A DNA stretch of 64,000 nt from Anaerolineae bacterium (GTDB lineage: Bacteria; Chloroflexota; Anaerolineae; Anaerolineales; Villigracilaceae), in the NCBI GenBank assembly GCA_021324435.1, contig JAJPIZ010000033.1:1-64000 (forward strand), read 5' to 3'. Under the pieces are notes generated by a model that worked only from the letters and a program-made list of their open reading frames with translations, ran no database searches and had not been told where the DNA came from. Shown piece after piece: positions 1-10,007 of the stretch. The translations under genes were made by a program, and so were the position numbers. Numbering within the stretch: the first letter of the stretch is position 1; each line of letters starts with the position of its first letter.

Positions 1-638
1 GTGAGCGATGGATTGTTCGACACGCCGCGTCCGCCAGCGACCACTACGCCCGCGTCGGACACACTGACGGCGTGTTCGGCCACTTCGTAACCCTCAACCG
101 TCGTTGGCGATTCTGCTTTGGCTTCGATTTTTGTTGCGCTTCCGCTTTTCGATTTGTCCTGCGCGGGGCGGGGGAAGGCGCGGCCGCGTAGAGTTGCAAT
201 TACAGGCTTGCCAGTGCACACGACCTTTTCATTCAATTTGCCTTCATAGATCGGACGCGTCGCGATTAACTTATCACCATCGAGCGATAATCCGGTTAAA
301 TCAACCAACACCCCGGTGTTCAAATCCATTGCAGTCATCGCGGCGAGTTCGCGGGTGCGAGTCGTCGTCGGGAGCAGAATCAGGTCCGGGGTCCGGGAGG
401 AAGCGAGCGCGGACAGCGTGGAAGCAAACGCTTCAGCGCGGTAATCCGTCAGCGCGGGATCGTCCGCGACCAGGACTTCGTCCGCGCCAAATTCAAACGC
501 GGTCTTCATCAGCGCGTCGAGTCCCGATCCCAAAATAACGGCACTTGCATTGCCAAAACTTTTCGCGACCCCGAGCGCTTCCCACGAAGCAGGCTGGACC
601 TCGCCTTTGAAATGATCAATGTAAACGAGAGTCTTCAT
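1..638 (-). CDS. etfA: Electron transfer flavoprotein alpha subunit, 3' end outside window
   Basis: Open frame running off the left edge, so the C-terminal FAD-binding domain is mostly missing. The start is the ATG at 638, which overlaps the etfB stop in an ATGA arrangement. Translation begins MKTLVYIDHFKGEVQPA and shows the typical alpha-subunit N-domain, including a run ATLRGRAFPRP and, close to the edge, VVVAGGRG, which begins the conserved FAD-domain motif. EtfA pairs with EtfB in the cytoplasm to carry electrons from acyl-CoA dehydrogenases. An acyl-CoA dehydrogenase lies two genes upstream on the same strand, which fits this role. Identity rests on the visible two thirds of the protein and on gene order. 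Confidence 0.93.
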   Translation of the reverse strand, partial: MKTLVYIDHFKGEVQPASWEALGVAKSFGNASAVILGSGLDALMKTAFEFGADEVLVADDPALTDYRAEAFASTLSALASSRTPDLILLPTTTRTRELAAMTAMDLNTGVLVDLTGLSLDGDKLIATRPIYEGKLNEKVVCTGKPVIATLRGRAFPRPAQDKSKSGSATKIEAKAESPTTVEGYEVAEHAVSVSDAGVVVAGGRGVSNNPSL

Positions 639-1405
639 AGCACTTTCTCCGCGAGAATTTTATCGGCGAGTACCTCGGCGATCTCGGCAGGGCTTTCGCC
701 CGTGATGATTTCACAAGTGACGTCGCGGCTGGGCGGCGTGATGAGTTCAACGCGGCTCACAATTTGCGCCGGCGCGCTCAGGCCGATGTCGTTCAATGAC
801 CAAATTGGAATCTCCGCTTTGGATGCTTTGCGGATGCCCATGAATGACGGATAGCGCGGCTCGCCGATGCTTTGCACGACGCTGATGACGGCGGGCAGTT
901 TGGCTTTGACGTTTTGCCGGCCTTCTTCGATGACGCGCGAAACTTCCACGCTTCCCGCGTCGACTTTGATCTGGCCAGCCAGCCCAAGCATCGGCCACCC
1001 GAGAACGCGTGCCGTTTGCGCGGCGGTGATGCCGGAGCCATCATCGAGAGTCTGACGGCCAAACACCACCATATCCACGCCGCCGATTTTGTTGATGGCC
1101 GCCGCGAGCACGCGCGCCGCGCCTTGTGTGTCGAGCGCGGTGAGCGCCGCGTCCGAGATCAGGATGGCGTCGTCCGCGCCCATGGCCAGCGCGTGCTTGA
1201 GCGCCTCCTTGGCGGATTCTGGCCCGATGCACAGCGCGGTGACGGTTCCTCCCTGCGCTTCCTTCTGCTGAAGCGCGCCCTCGACGGCGTACTCGTCGAA
1301 CGGGTTGATCACCAGCGGCGACTCTCCCCACGATACTTGCCCACCCTCGGCTTTGATTTTGGCTTCCGAGTCTGGGACTTGTTTGATGCAGGCGATGATT
1401 TTCAA
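635..1405 (-). CDS. etfB: Electron transfer flavoprotein beta subunit
   Basis: A 256-residue protein of normal EtfB length. It begins MKIIACIKQVPDSEAKI and has the family stretch VINPFDEYAVEGALQ near residue 35 and the AMP/nucleotide-binding region AMGADDAILISD near 95. The later signature ELPAVISV is represented by AKLPAVISVVQSIGEPRYPS. It partners with EtfA, translated next with a 4-base overlap, to accept electrons from acyl-CoA dehydrogenase. Whether it is a classical or a bifurcating ETF cannot be settled without the EtfA C-terminus. The gene upstream is an unrelated secreted peptidase only 21 bases away, so this is not a pure fatty-acid operon. Confidence 0.95.
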   Translation of the reverse strand: MKIIACIKQVPDSEAKIKAEGGQVSWGESPLVINPFDEYAVEGALQQKEAQGGTVTALCIGPESAKEALKHALAMGADDAILISDAALTALDTQGAARVLAAAINKIGGVDMVVFGRQTLDDGSGITAAQTARVLGWPMLGLAGQIKVDAGSVEVSRVIEEGRQNVKAKLPAVISVVQSIGEPRYPSFMGIRKASKAEIPIWSLNDIGLSAPAQIVSRVELITPPSRDVTCEIITGESPAEIAEVLADKILAEKVL

Positions 1406-1426
1406 TGTGAATCTCCTGACAAGAAG

Positions 1427-2302
1427 TTATTTTGTTACTGATGGAAAGCCTTCTGGACACTCGTCATGATATTGCCGGTTGAATTCTTCTTTGGTCTTTC
1501 CAAACGCTTGGAAAAATGCTTGTTCCTTAGAGAGAGTAGATAACAACGTGTAATATTTGATAATTGCCTTCATACCCTCTGGCGTCGTTCTAACTAGAAA
1601 CACGCTGGCGACTTCGCCCGCTGTCCAGTACTCCTTTGGGTATTTTTCATGTGCGTTGCTAGGCTCTAAGGCGGATAGAGGCAGAGTACAGTAATTCATG
1701 CCTGCTCTCAGAGTTTCCGCTTCCCAAGTCTTGACATTCATTCTGACGCCGCCATATCCCCCATTTCTAGCAATTTGTTCCATGGCAGAGAAGTAATTGA
1801 CAACTCCCTCCGTCAACCAGCGCAAATCCAACGATCCTAGATTTCCACGCCGCGTGAATTGATGCTGGCACATGACATGTGCCATTTCGTGGCTGATCGC
1901 GCCAGTAAATCCGATGTAATCATCCTGCCGGGTTGCGGACAGACCGACTTCCATCCATGCGCCATTTGAATAATCAGAGTAACCACCTTCGCCATCATAG
2001 AATTTTATTGTGAAACCATCTGGGGAACACCCGATCCATACATAAAACCAATAGGCTTGATCTATAGTGGTCTTTATTCTGTTTTGTTCCGCTCGAGGCT
2101 CAGTATCAGGAAACGTCACTATGATTGAATCCGGCAACATAGGAGTCGCAGTTGCAGTCGGACGGGGTGTTGAGGTCGGCCTTGGAGTAGAGGTGAGAGT
2201 CGTAGCCGGCATTGCTGTGTGCACAACAGACGGTTCTGCTGTAGTAGATACACAGATTGACAAAAAAAATGAAACTGAGAGAAACACAGTGAATTGTTTC
2301 AT
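1427..2302 (-). CDS. Secreted or lipid-anchored gluzincin-like metallopeptidase
   Basis: A 291-residue protein with an N-terminal hydrophobic signal (about residues 3-18), then a Thr/Pro-rich linker of repeated TSTPRP units to residue 55. The signal contains SIC, an imperfect lipobox, so lipid anchoring is uncertain. The C-terminal domain carries H138-E139-M-A-H142 and, after a gap, WLTEGVVNYF with E165. This is the HExxH...E zinc arrangement of gluzincin (MA clan) peptidases. The mature domain should act outside the cell; the substrate is unknown. It sits between the acyl-CoA dehydrogenase and etfB genes on the same strand with short gaps, an odd place for an extracytoplasmic peptidase. Confidence 0.75.
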   Translation of the reverse strand: MKQFTVFLSVSFFLSICVSTTAEPSVVHTAMPATTLTSTPRPTSTPRPTATATPMLPDSIIVTFPDTEPRAEQNRIKTTIDQAYWFYVWIGCSPDGFTIKFYDGEGGYSDYSNGAWMEVGLSATRQDDYIGFTGAISHEMAHVMCQHQFTRRGNLGSLDLRWLTEGVVNYFSAMEQIARNGGYGGVRMNVKTWEAETLRAGMNYCTLPLSALEPSNAHEKYPKEYWTAGEVASVFLVRTTPEGMKAIIKYYTLLSTLSKEQAFFQAFGKTKEEFNRQYHDECPEGFPSVTK

Positions 2303-2331
2303 GAAGTGCTCAACTTTTCAGCGAATAAATT

Positions 2332-3540
2332 CTAACTTTGCCACACCTTCTCATCATACGCGGGCAGTTCACAGCGCAAAGGCTTGTCGCTTCGCTCGCC
2401 TAGCGCGTAGCCAGCCTGAATCAATGTTTGAATTTCGGAACTGCCTTCGTAGATCATCGCGCCGCGTGCATTGCGCAGATAACGTTCCACATCATATTCG
2501 TCGCTGTAGCCGTACGCGCCGTGGATTTGAATCGCTTCGTTGGCCGCGCTGAAGGAGGCTTCCGTGGCGAATTTCTTTGCATATGAGGTCTCGCGCGTGC
2601 AACGCTTGCCCTGATTCTTCATCCACCCGACCTGATAATAAAGGAGCCGCGCGATCTCGTACTCCTGCGCCATTTTGGCGATTTTTTCCTGAATGAGCTG
2701 ATATTCGGCAATTGGCTTGCCGAACGTTTGCCGCGTCTTGGCGTATTTCACACTTGCTTCCAAACACGCGCGGATGATACCTGTCGCGCCGGAGGCGACG
2801 GTGTACCGTCCGTGATCGAAGCCGGACATCGTGATCTTGAATCCCTCGCCTTCCTCGCCGAGTCGATTCGCAGCTGGAACTTTGACATCCTGAAAATTGA
2901 TCCAGCCCGTCGCACCAGCGCGTACGCCAAGTTTCCCGTGAATGTCCCCGCGCGTGACGCCGGGAGTGTTCAGGTCAACGATGAAGGTGGAGAGTCCGTC
3001 GGAAGGCTTTCGGGCGGAGGGATTCGTTTTAACGGTGACCAGCACGAGGTCCGCTTTGGAGGCGAGTGAGATCCACATCTTCTCGCCGTTCAGGATGTAG
3101 AAATCGCCGTCGCGTTTTGCGGAGGTCCGCATCGCGGCCACATCAGACCCCATGCCGGGTTCCGTGAACGCGCCGCATCCAATCTTTTCGCCTTTTGCCA
3201 GTGGAATTAAAAATTTCTGTTTCTGCTCTTCCGTTCCCCACTGAAAAAGATTCATCGAGCACAAACCCGTGTGAACAGACATCGCCACGCGCAGTGAGGT
3301 GTCCACGGCTTCGAGTTCCTCGCAGGCCAGGCCGAGCGCGAGATAGTCCATGCCCTGGCCGCCGTAGCGAACCGGGAAGCACAAGCCAAGAATGCCGAGT
3401 TCGCCCATGCGCTTCAGCGCGAAGGGAATCGGCTCCTGCCTGCGATCATATTCTTTGATGACCGGGCCGATTTCTTTCTGTGCGAAATCGCGCACCATCT
3501 TTTGCGCCATTTGATGTTCGGGGGAGAGGGAGAAATCCAT
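2332..3540 (-). CDS. Acyl-CoA dehydrogenase
   Basis: A 402-residue flavoprotein of normal family length. It begins MDFSLSPEHQMAQKMVRDF. The FAD/substrate motif GCGAFTEPGMGSD lies near residue 135, and the C-terminal region contains QIHGAYGYSDEYDVERYLRNAR followed by IYEGSSEIQ, whose glutamate is the usual catalytic base of short/medium-chain enzymes. It oxidises acyl-CoA to enoyl-CoA and passes electrons to ETF, encoded on the same strand downstream. A promoter and a TetR-type palindrome precede it. The exact chain-length preference cannot be read from sequence alone; isovaleryl- or butyryl-CoA are candidates. Confidence 0.93.
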   Translation of the reverse strand: MDFSLSPEHQMAQKMVRDFAQKEIGPVIKEYDRRQEPIPFALKRMGELGILGLCFPVRYGGQGMDYLALGLACEELEAVDTSLRVAMSVHTGLCSMNLFQWGTEEQKQKFLIPLAKGEKIGCGAFTEPGMGSDVAAMRTSAKRDGDFYILNGEKMWISLASKADLVLVTVKTNPSARKPSDGLSTFIVDLNTPGVTRGDIHGKLGVRAGATGWINFQDVKVPAANRLGEEGEGFKITMSGFDHGRYTVASGATGIIRACLEASVKYAKTRQTFGKPIAEYQLIQEKIAKMAQEYEIARLLYYQVGWMKNQGKRCTRETSYAKKFATEASFSAANEAIQIHGAYGYSDEYDVERYLRNARGAMIYEGSSEIQTLIQAGYALGERSDKPLRCELPAYDEKVWQS

Positions 3541-3565
3541 GAAGGCTCCGCGAGGATTTTTGTGT

Positions 3566-3571
3566 ATTATA
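3566..3571 (-). promoter_or_regulatory. Probable -10 element of the acyl-CoA dehydrogenase promoter
   Basis: Read on the minus strand this is a perfect TATAAT, 25 bases upstream of the acyl-CoA dehydrogenase start. With a 17-base spacer the -35 position (3589-3594) falls inside the palindrome at 3588-3605 and does not itself match TTGACA well. A poor -35 overlapped by an operator is common in repressed promoters. Confidence 0.55.
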
Positions 3572-3587
3572 TCTCAGATTTATGTTT

Positions 3588-3605
3588 CTACCGACCGTTC
3601 GGTAG
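3588..3605. promoter_or_regulatory. Palindromic operator, TetR-family type
   Basis: CTACCGA-CCGT-TCGGTAG is an inverted repeat with perfect 7-base arms and a 4-base centre. Paired ACCGA/TCGGT half-sites are typical of operators bound by TetR-family repressors of fatty-acid and acyl-CoA genes. It overlaps the expected -35 of the acyl-CoA dehydrogenase promoter, so binding would block transcription. No tetR gene is in this window, so the regulator must be encoded elsewhere. The identification of regulator type is inference. Confidence 0.55.
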
Positions 3606-3709
3606 GGATGAATGTCATGCAAAATTTGTGTCGTTTGATTTATCCAAGTCGTGTAATTTTTTGTTTTTTGTAACTGTCGAAATATCAAACTACCTTTGGA
3701 GGTATTCAG

Positions 3710-3964
3710 ATGACGGAACCAAACAAACAACCGAAAGTAATTGTCTTCAGCACGCCGACCTGCTCTTTCTGCAACATGACGAAGAAGTATTTCCGCGAGA
3801 AGGGCATTAAATTCACAGACATTGACGTGAGCCGCGATTTTGATGCCGCCCGCGACATGGTAAGGCGCTCCGGCCAGATGGGTGTGCCGGTGATCGATAT
3901 CGGCGGCAGGATCGTCGTCGGGTTCAACAAGCCGCAGATTGATCTGCTTTTGGGCATCAAATAA
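3710..3964 (+). CDS. Glutaredoxin-like / NrdH-type thiol redoxin
   Basis: An 84-residue thioredoxin-fold protein. The redox motif is TPTCSFCNM near residue 16 (CxxC), followed by GVPVIDIGGRIVVGF, which supplies the cis-proline and the GF turn typical of glutaredoxins and NrdH/YruB-like proteins. It probably reduces disulfides in cytoplasmic partners. A clear Shine-Dalgarno (TTTGGAGG) precedes the ATG. groES follows after 15 bases on the same strand, so the two are likely co-transcribed, linking thiol repair and protein folding stress. Confidence 0.9.
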   Translation: MTEPNKQPKVIVFSTPTCSFCNMTKKYFREKGIKFTDIDVSRDFDAARDMVRRSGQMGVPVIDIGGRIVVGFNKPQIDLLLGIK

Positions 3965-3979
3965 AGGTGGAGGGCAGCC

Positions 3980-4252
3980 ATGTCTGAAGTCAAGATTCAA
4001 CCGTTAGGCACGCGCGTCCTCATCCGCCCGTTGGAGCAGGAGGGGAAGACTGCTTCGGGTCTATTCCTGCCTGAAACGGCGAAGGAAAAGCCGCAAATGG
4101 GCAAGGTCGTTGCCATCGGCGACGATGAAAGCATCAAGTTGAAGGCAGACGACAAGGTCTTGTTTGCCAAATACAGCGGCACGGAGTTCAAGATGGATGG
4201 TGTGGAGTATCTTTTGCTCGAAGCAAACGATGTGCTGGCCCGCCTGAACTGA
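3980..4252 (+). CDS. groES: Co-chaperonin GroES (Hsp10)
   Basis: A 90-residue protein with GroES landmarks: IQPLGTRVLIRPLEQEGKTASGLFLPETAKEKPQMGKVVAIG, mobile loop about residues 16-32, and the C-terminal VEYLLLEANDVLARL. It caps the GroEL folding chamber in the cytoplasm. Unusually no groEL follows; instead a strong terminator ends the unit and the preceding gene is a glutaredoxin. A second groES or a distant groEL elsewhere in the genome is likely. Confidence 0.95.
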   Translation: MSEVKIQPLGTRVLIRPLEQEGKTASGLFLPETAKEKPQMGKVVAIGDDESIKLKADDKVLFAKYSGTEFKMDGVEYLLLEANDVLARLN

Positions 4253-4271
4253 TTTCCCGGTCAGTTGCCTG

Positions 4272-4301
4272 AAAAGCCGTCCCGTCAAACGGACGGCTTT
4301 T
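4272..4301 (+). terminator. Rho-independent terminator after groES
   Basis: Perfect hairpin AAAAGCCGTCC / GGACGGCTTTT with an 8-base loop, running into TCATTTTT. It lies 19 bases past the groES stop. Confidence 0.85.
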
Positions 4302-4319
4302 CATTTTTAAAAAAGAAAT

Positions 4320-4347
4320 GCCCGACGCGTGTTGGTCCGCATCGGGC
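4320..4347 (-). terminator. Rho-independent terminator of the 40-residue membrane peptide gene
   Basis: On the minus strand, GCCCGATGCG pairs with CGCGTCGGGC (one G-T pair) around an 8-base loop and is followed by ATTTCTTTTTT. It starts about 22 bases past the small gene's stop codon. This supports that short gene as a real transcription unit. Confidence 0.75.
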
Positions 4348-4369
4348 TAGGGAAGGTGGGTATCGTCCG

Positions 4370-4492
4370 TCATGATTTTTTCTCGACACCCATTTTGCTC
4401 AGCTCGTCTGAATTGATATTTTCGACGAGCAGGTCTGCGCCGGTCAGGGCAAAGAGCAAGAGTAGGCAAATTGCAACGACGAGAACGAACAT
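4370..4492 (-). CDS. Small single-span membrane protein, 40 residues
   Basis: A short frame beginning MFVLVVAICLLLLFALTG. Its first 18 residues form one membrane segment. The polar tail is ADLLVENINSDELSKMGVEKKS. A strong Shine-Dalgarno (AAAGGAGTT, 4 bases before the ATG) and a convincing terminator downstream (4320-4347) mark it as a gene rather than a chance frame. I do not recognise the family. It is convergent with groES and divergent from tRNA-Leu. A leader peptide, a toxin of a type I pair or a small membrane regulator are all possible. Confidence 0.6.
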   Translation of the reverse strand: MFVLVVAICLLLLFALTGADLLVENINSDELSKMGVEKKS

Positions 4493-4700
4493 AAGCAACT
4501 CCTTTCTTTACATCTACTATAACTATTTTAGAAATGAAAAGATACATCCCCTAACAGTCCTGTAATGGAATCGCCATACAGTTATGCAAACGGTTGACGC
4601 ATGGCCTGCACGTTTTGTTCCCATTGATATTGATGAGTTTAAAAATTGAAGATTTGTAGACGCTGAGCGACTCATGTATAAATTATGTTTTCCCGTTCCG

Positions 4701-4728
4701 TTGACAAAACAATCATTTCGGATAAAAT
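4701..4728 (+). promoter_or_regulatory. Promoter of tRNA-Leu
   Basis: TTGACA (4701-4706), a 16-base spacer, and TAAAAT (4723-4728), ending 11 bases before the tRNA 5' end. The -35 is a consensus match and no gene other than the tRNA follows closely. Confidence 0.75.
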
Positions 4729-4739
4729 ACACTGCGCTG

Positions 4740-4823
<84 letters not shown>

Positions 4824-4853
4824 CACCGAAATATTGTTCTTTTTCTCAAGTGG

Positions 4854-4872
4854 CCCGCTCGCTCAATGCGGG
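4854..4872 (+). terminator. Probable terminator of tRNA-Leu
   Basis: CCCGC / GCGGG hairpin with a 9-base loop followed by TTCATTTTTT, 31 bases after the tRNA. The stem is short, so confidence is moderate. Confidence 0.5.
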
Positions 4873-5215
4873 TTCATTTTTTAATGACGTCGCACTCTCC
4901 CCATCAATTATTATTTTGTAAAGTGATACGAAGCCGTCAAATGTTGTGTTGATTTAGTTATTAAGGCTTGGGACTTGAGAAGTAACATAAATTTTACCTA
5001 GGCGGAAGATTACTAGGAGGAACTCCCATCCAAATTAGCTATATTCGGTGCAAAAAATCGTCGGATTCGAGGGCCGGCGAACGGTCCGCGAAAAGGTGCG
5101 GATAGACGTCTGATGGGGTATAATTAGCCTAATTCAAGCGTGTGCTTCATCTAATGCGACACGAGGGCAACAATCCACCGTCTTCGTGTCTTTTTATGCC
5201 TGATATAGGAATACC
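4873..5215. other. Intergenic region upstream of gyrA
   Basis: No gene is visible in these 343 bases. A TATAAT at 5119-5124, about 90 bases before the gyrA start, is the best -10 candidate. No good -35 accompanies it. No hairpin or repeat was recognised. Confidence 0.4.
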
Positions 5216-7723
<2,508 letters not shown>

Positions 7724-7727
7724 AGAA

Positions 7728-7754
7728 TCGGGCTGGGTCTCAGACCCAGCCCGA
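7728..7754. terminator. Hairpin between convergent gyrA and a small membrane gene
   Basis: Near-perfect inverted repeat TCGGGCTGGGTCT / AGACCCAGCCCGA with one central base, so the real loop is about 7 bases. It lies 5 bases after gyrA and 8 bases from the end of the opposite gene, a position suited to bidirectional termination. T-runs are weak on the plus side (ATTGTTTCT). Confidence 0.6.
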
Positions 7755-7761
7755 ATTGTTT

Positions 7762-7989
7762 CTAAAACCCGAACTTTCCTGTCACCGCCAAACACAAGGT
7801 TCCAACGATACAAATCGTGATCATCAGCATGACAGCGATGAAGAAGCGCTGAGGCGCGGTCATGCCGAGAAGGCGGGCGCCGGATGTTCGGCGCGGCGGC
7901 GCGTCGGCGGTCCCTGCCGCTTCCTGAAATTGGGCCTCTTCTTCATAAAACGGACTCGAGTTTGCCTGTTCACGCAGATTATCAAACAT
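7762..7989 (-). CDS. Small single-span membrane protein
   Basis: A 75-residue protein starting MFDNLREQANSSPFYEEEAQ. It has an acidic N-terminal half, a basic stretch PPRRTSGARLLG and one C-terminal membrane segment (about residues 47-70, RFFIAVMLMITICIVGTLC). Family not recognised. A longer frame opens upstream at 8100, but those extra codons lie in a dispersed repeat, and the ATG at 7989 has a Shine-Dalgarno-like GAGGT, so the shorter start is preferred. It follows birA on the same strand. Confidence 0.6.
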   Translation of the reverse strand: MFDNLREQANSSPFYEEEAQFQEAAGTADAPPRRTSGARLLGMTAPQRFFIAVMLMITICIVGTLCLAVTGKFGF

Positions 7990-7997
7990 AAATACCT

Positions 7998-8050
7998 CAC
8001 GCCATTGCGAGGGCAAAGCCCGAAGCAATCTCCGGTCGCTCGCAAAGACA
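7998..8050. repeat. Dispersed intergenic repeat remnant
   Basis: Contains CATTGCGAGGGC, CGAAGCAATCTCC and CGCTCGCAAAGACA. These are pieces of the CATTGCGAGG/GAAGCAATCTCC repeat type seen in many genomes. Related pieces (GAAGCAATTTCC, GTCGTTGCGAGGAG) recur at 22810-22915. Confidence 0.5.
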
Positions 8051-8068
8051 TTGTTCCATTGGATTCTA

Positions 8069-8848
8069 TCACACGACCGGACGCAAATGAATCTCCCCAA
8101 ATTGTACCTGATGCACCTGTCCTTCTTTGTCGCGGATTCGTAAACTTCCGTCCGGTTCGAGGCCGAGTAATTCGCCCGTAAGGCTTGGACTTTGATCTTT
8201 CGTCACAGTCACTTGCTGACCGCGGAAAGCAAGCGCGTCTTCCCACGCTCGCATGAATTCATCCGTTCCCAACTTCGAGCGCCAGCCAATGAGGGCGGCA
8301 AGGATGTCTCCCAACAACTCAGGGCGCTCAATGGGTGTGCCCAGTTCCGTTTCAATGCTTGTAGCAGGAAACAAGACCTGATCAGCGGGCGGTACGGACG
8401 CGGCCAACACGTTGACACCCATTCCCAAAATGGATGCGTCCAGCGCGTCCCCCGCCCACACCGATTCGACTAAAATCCCCGCCACTTTTTTCCCGCCGAT
8501 GAGCACATCATTCGGCCATTTGATTTGCGCGGCAAGACCGTGCGTCCGCAGAGAATCGCTCAAAGCGAGCGCGCCCAGGCCCGTGGTCCGCGCGGGATGC
8601 GTGCGTTCGGCGTTCGTCGGTCTCAAAATCAGACTGAAGGCCAGAGCTGAACCGGGAGGCGTCAACCATTTTCGCCCGGAGCGGCCGCGGCCCGCGGTCT
8701 GTTCGTCCGCGACAACCAGAGATAAATCCTGCGCGCCTTCGGTGGCCCACGCCAAGGCTTCGTCATTGGTCGAGCCGATTGATTCAAAATAGCGCACGTC
8801 GCCGAGAGGGAGAGAAGAGAGCGCTTTTTGTAATCCGAATTGATTCAT
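8069..8848 (-). CDS. birA: Biotin-[acetyl-CoA-carboxylase] ligase
   Basis: A 259-residue BirA-type enzyme without the N-terminal DNA-binding domain (monofunctional). Motifs are ESIGSTNDEA near residue 24, the biotinyl-AMP loop EQTAGRGRSGRKW near 50, and the core IKWPNDVLIGGKKVAGILVES near 110. A C-terminal SH3-like cap ends the chain. It attaches biotin to carboxyl carrier proteins in the cytoplasm. It lies downstream of rho and an M23 peptidase on the same strand. Lacking the winged helix, it should not repress biotin genes. Confidence 0.95.
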   Translation of the reverse strand: MNQFGLQKALSSLPLGDVRYFESIGSTNDEALAWATEGAQDLSLVVADEQTAGRGRSGRKWLTPPGSALAFSLILRPTNAERTHPARTTGLGALALSDSLRTHGLAAQIKWPNDVLIGGKKVAGILVESVWAGDALDASILGMGVNVLAASVPPADQVLFPATSIETELGTPIERPELLGDILAALIGWRSKLGTDEFMRAWEDALAFRGQQVTVTKDQSPSLTGELLGLEPDGSLRIRDKEGQVHQVQFGEIHLRPVV

Positions 8849-8902
8849 GCAGGTTGGGAAATCAAGAGTTTCCGAATAGAAGCCCGATCAACAAATGAGT
8901 TT

Positions 8903-9991
8903 CTATTGGAGGCCCAACGCCCATGGATTTAACGTCTGGCCGAAGCGCCGAACCTCGAAGTGGAGATGCGAGCCAGTTGAATTGCCTGTGCTGTCTGCGC
9001 TTGCAATCTGTTGACCTGCGAAAACTCCGTCACAAGTTTTCACAAGGAAGCTTCCCTGCTCCAAGTGAGCATACACGGTGACGTACCCGTCGCCATGATC
9101 AATCATGATGACATTGCCGTAGCCGGTATTATTCCAGCCCGCGTACACAACAACACCATTGCCTGCGGCAAGCACGGGAGTTCCCTCTGGAGCCGTGATG
9201 TCAATGCCCTGGTGGGATGGCCCATAATCATTGCCGGAGATTGTATGGGGGCCGTTCGTCGGCCATGTAGTAGGTGGCCCGGCTGGACCGCCGCCGCAAC
9301 TGGCCTGGCCGAGAGTGGATGTGGCTGAACCGCTGCCGCGCGTGTAGGCGGGGATGAACTGAGTCCAATCAACAAGCTGACGCTTGCCGCCGGGAATCAT
9401 CACCACCGCTCCCGGCTCGATTTTCGGATCGGTAAGATCAATGTTGTTTCCCGGCCAGTTCAAGATGTCATCGGCCTGCGCCTTGAATTCGGCGGCCACT
9501 TTTTGAATCGTGTCACCGTCTTTCCAGGTGTACAACAAACCGTCCACAGGCGGGATGGTCAATTCCATGCCCGGCGCAAGTTCCGGAATATCGTGCAGAA
9601 CATCTTTGTTTGAGTACAAAATGGATTCAGGTTTAAGATCAAATTGTTTTGCAATGCCGAACATCGAGTCGCCGCGTACGACGCGGTATGTTATGGCCGT
9701 GAACCGCGGGCGTTCAGGAATGTTCGTCTTCAGTTGCAGTTCGCGTTCGATGCTTGGATCGGTCGAACCGTTGTTGGATGTCGGCGGCAGAGTCACAGAC
9801 TGTTGATTTTGATTCGGACTCACGGTCGGTTCGGGACGCGTAGCGGGGGAGGCCGACCCGGATTGAGTCCACCAGAGAGTGGACCCCAGCAACGCGGCCA
9901 CCAAAAGCGCGGTGACGCTCCACGAGATTATGTCGAAGCGATTGGACTTGAAAAACTCGGTGAATTTTCCAAAATCGAAATTCAGTTTCAT
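8903..9991 (-). CDS. Membrane-anchored LysM/M23 peptidoglycan endopeptidase
   Basis: A 362-residue protein. It has a cytoplasmic N-terminus, one membrane span (about 20-42), a Pro/Ser/Thr linker and two LysM-like segments (YRVVRGDSMFGIAKQFDL near 105; YTWKDGDTIQKVAAEF near 155). The C-terminal M23 domain has zinc-site motifs HQGIDITAPEG (HxxxD) and HLHFEVRRFG. It should bind and cleave peptidoglycan crosslinks outside the membrane. The gene starts 17 bases after the rho stop and is probably co-transcribed. All expected M23 zinc ligands are visible, so it is likely an active enzyme rather than an EnvC-like activator. Confidence 0.92.
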   Translation of the reverse strand: MKLNFDFGKFTEFFKSNRFDIISWSVTALLVAALLGSTLWWTQSGSASPATRPEPTVSPNQNQQSVTLPPTSNNGSTDPSIERELQLKTNIPERPRFTAITYRVVRGDSMFGIAKQFDLKPESILYSNKDVLHDIPELAPGMELTIPPVDGLLYTWKDGDTIQKVAAEFKAQADDILNWPGNNIDLTDPKIEPGAVVMIPGGKRQLVDWTQFIPAYTRGSGSATSTLGQASCGGGPAGPPTTWPTNGPHTISGNDYGPSHQGIDITAPEGTPVLAAGNGVVVYAGWNNTGYGNVIMIDHGDGYVTVYAHLEQGSFLVKTCDGVFAGQQIASADSTGNSTGSHLHFEVRRFGQTLNPWALGLQ

Positions 9992-10007
9992 GCCCTAATT
10001 GTAACCG

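Noticed and set aside
104-538. Plus-strand open frame of 144 codons
   Set aside because: It lies entirely over etfA on the other strand, and its protein is Arg/Ser-rich with no domain; a shadow frame.
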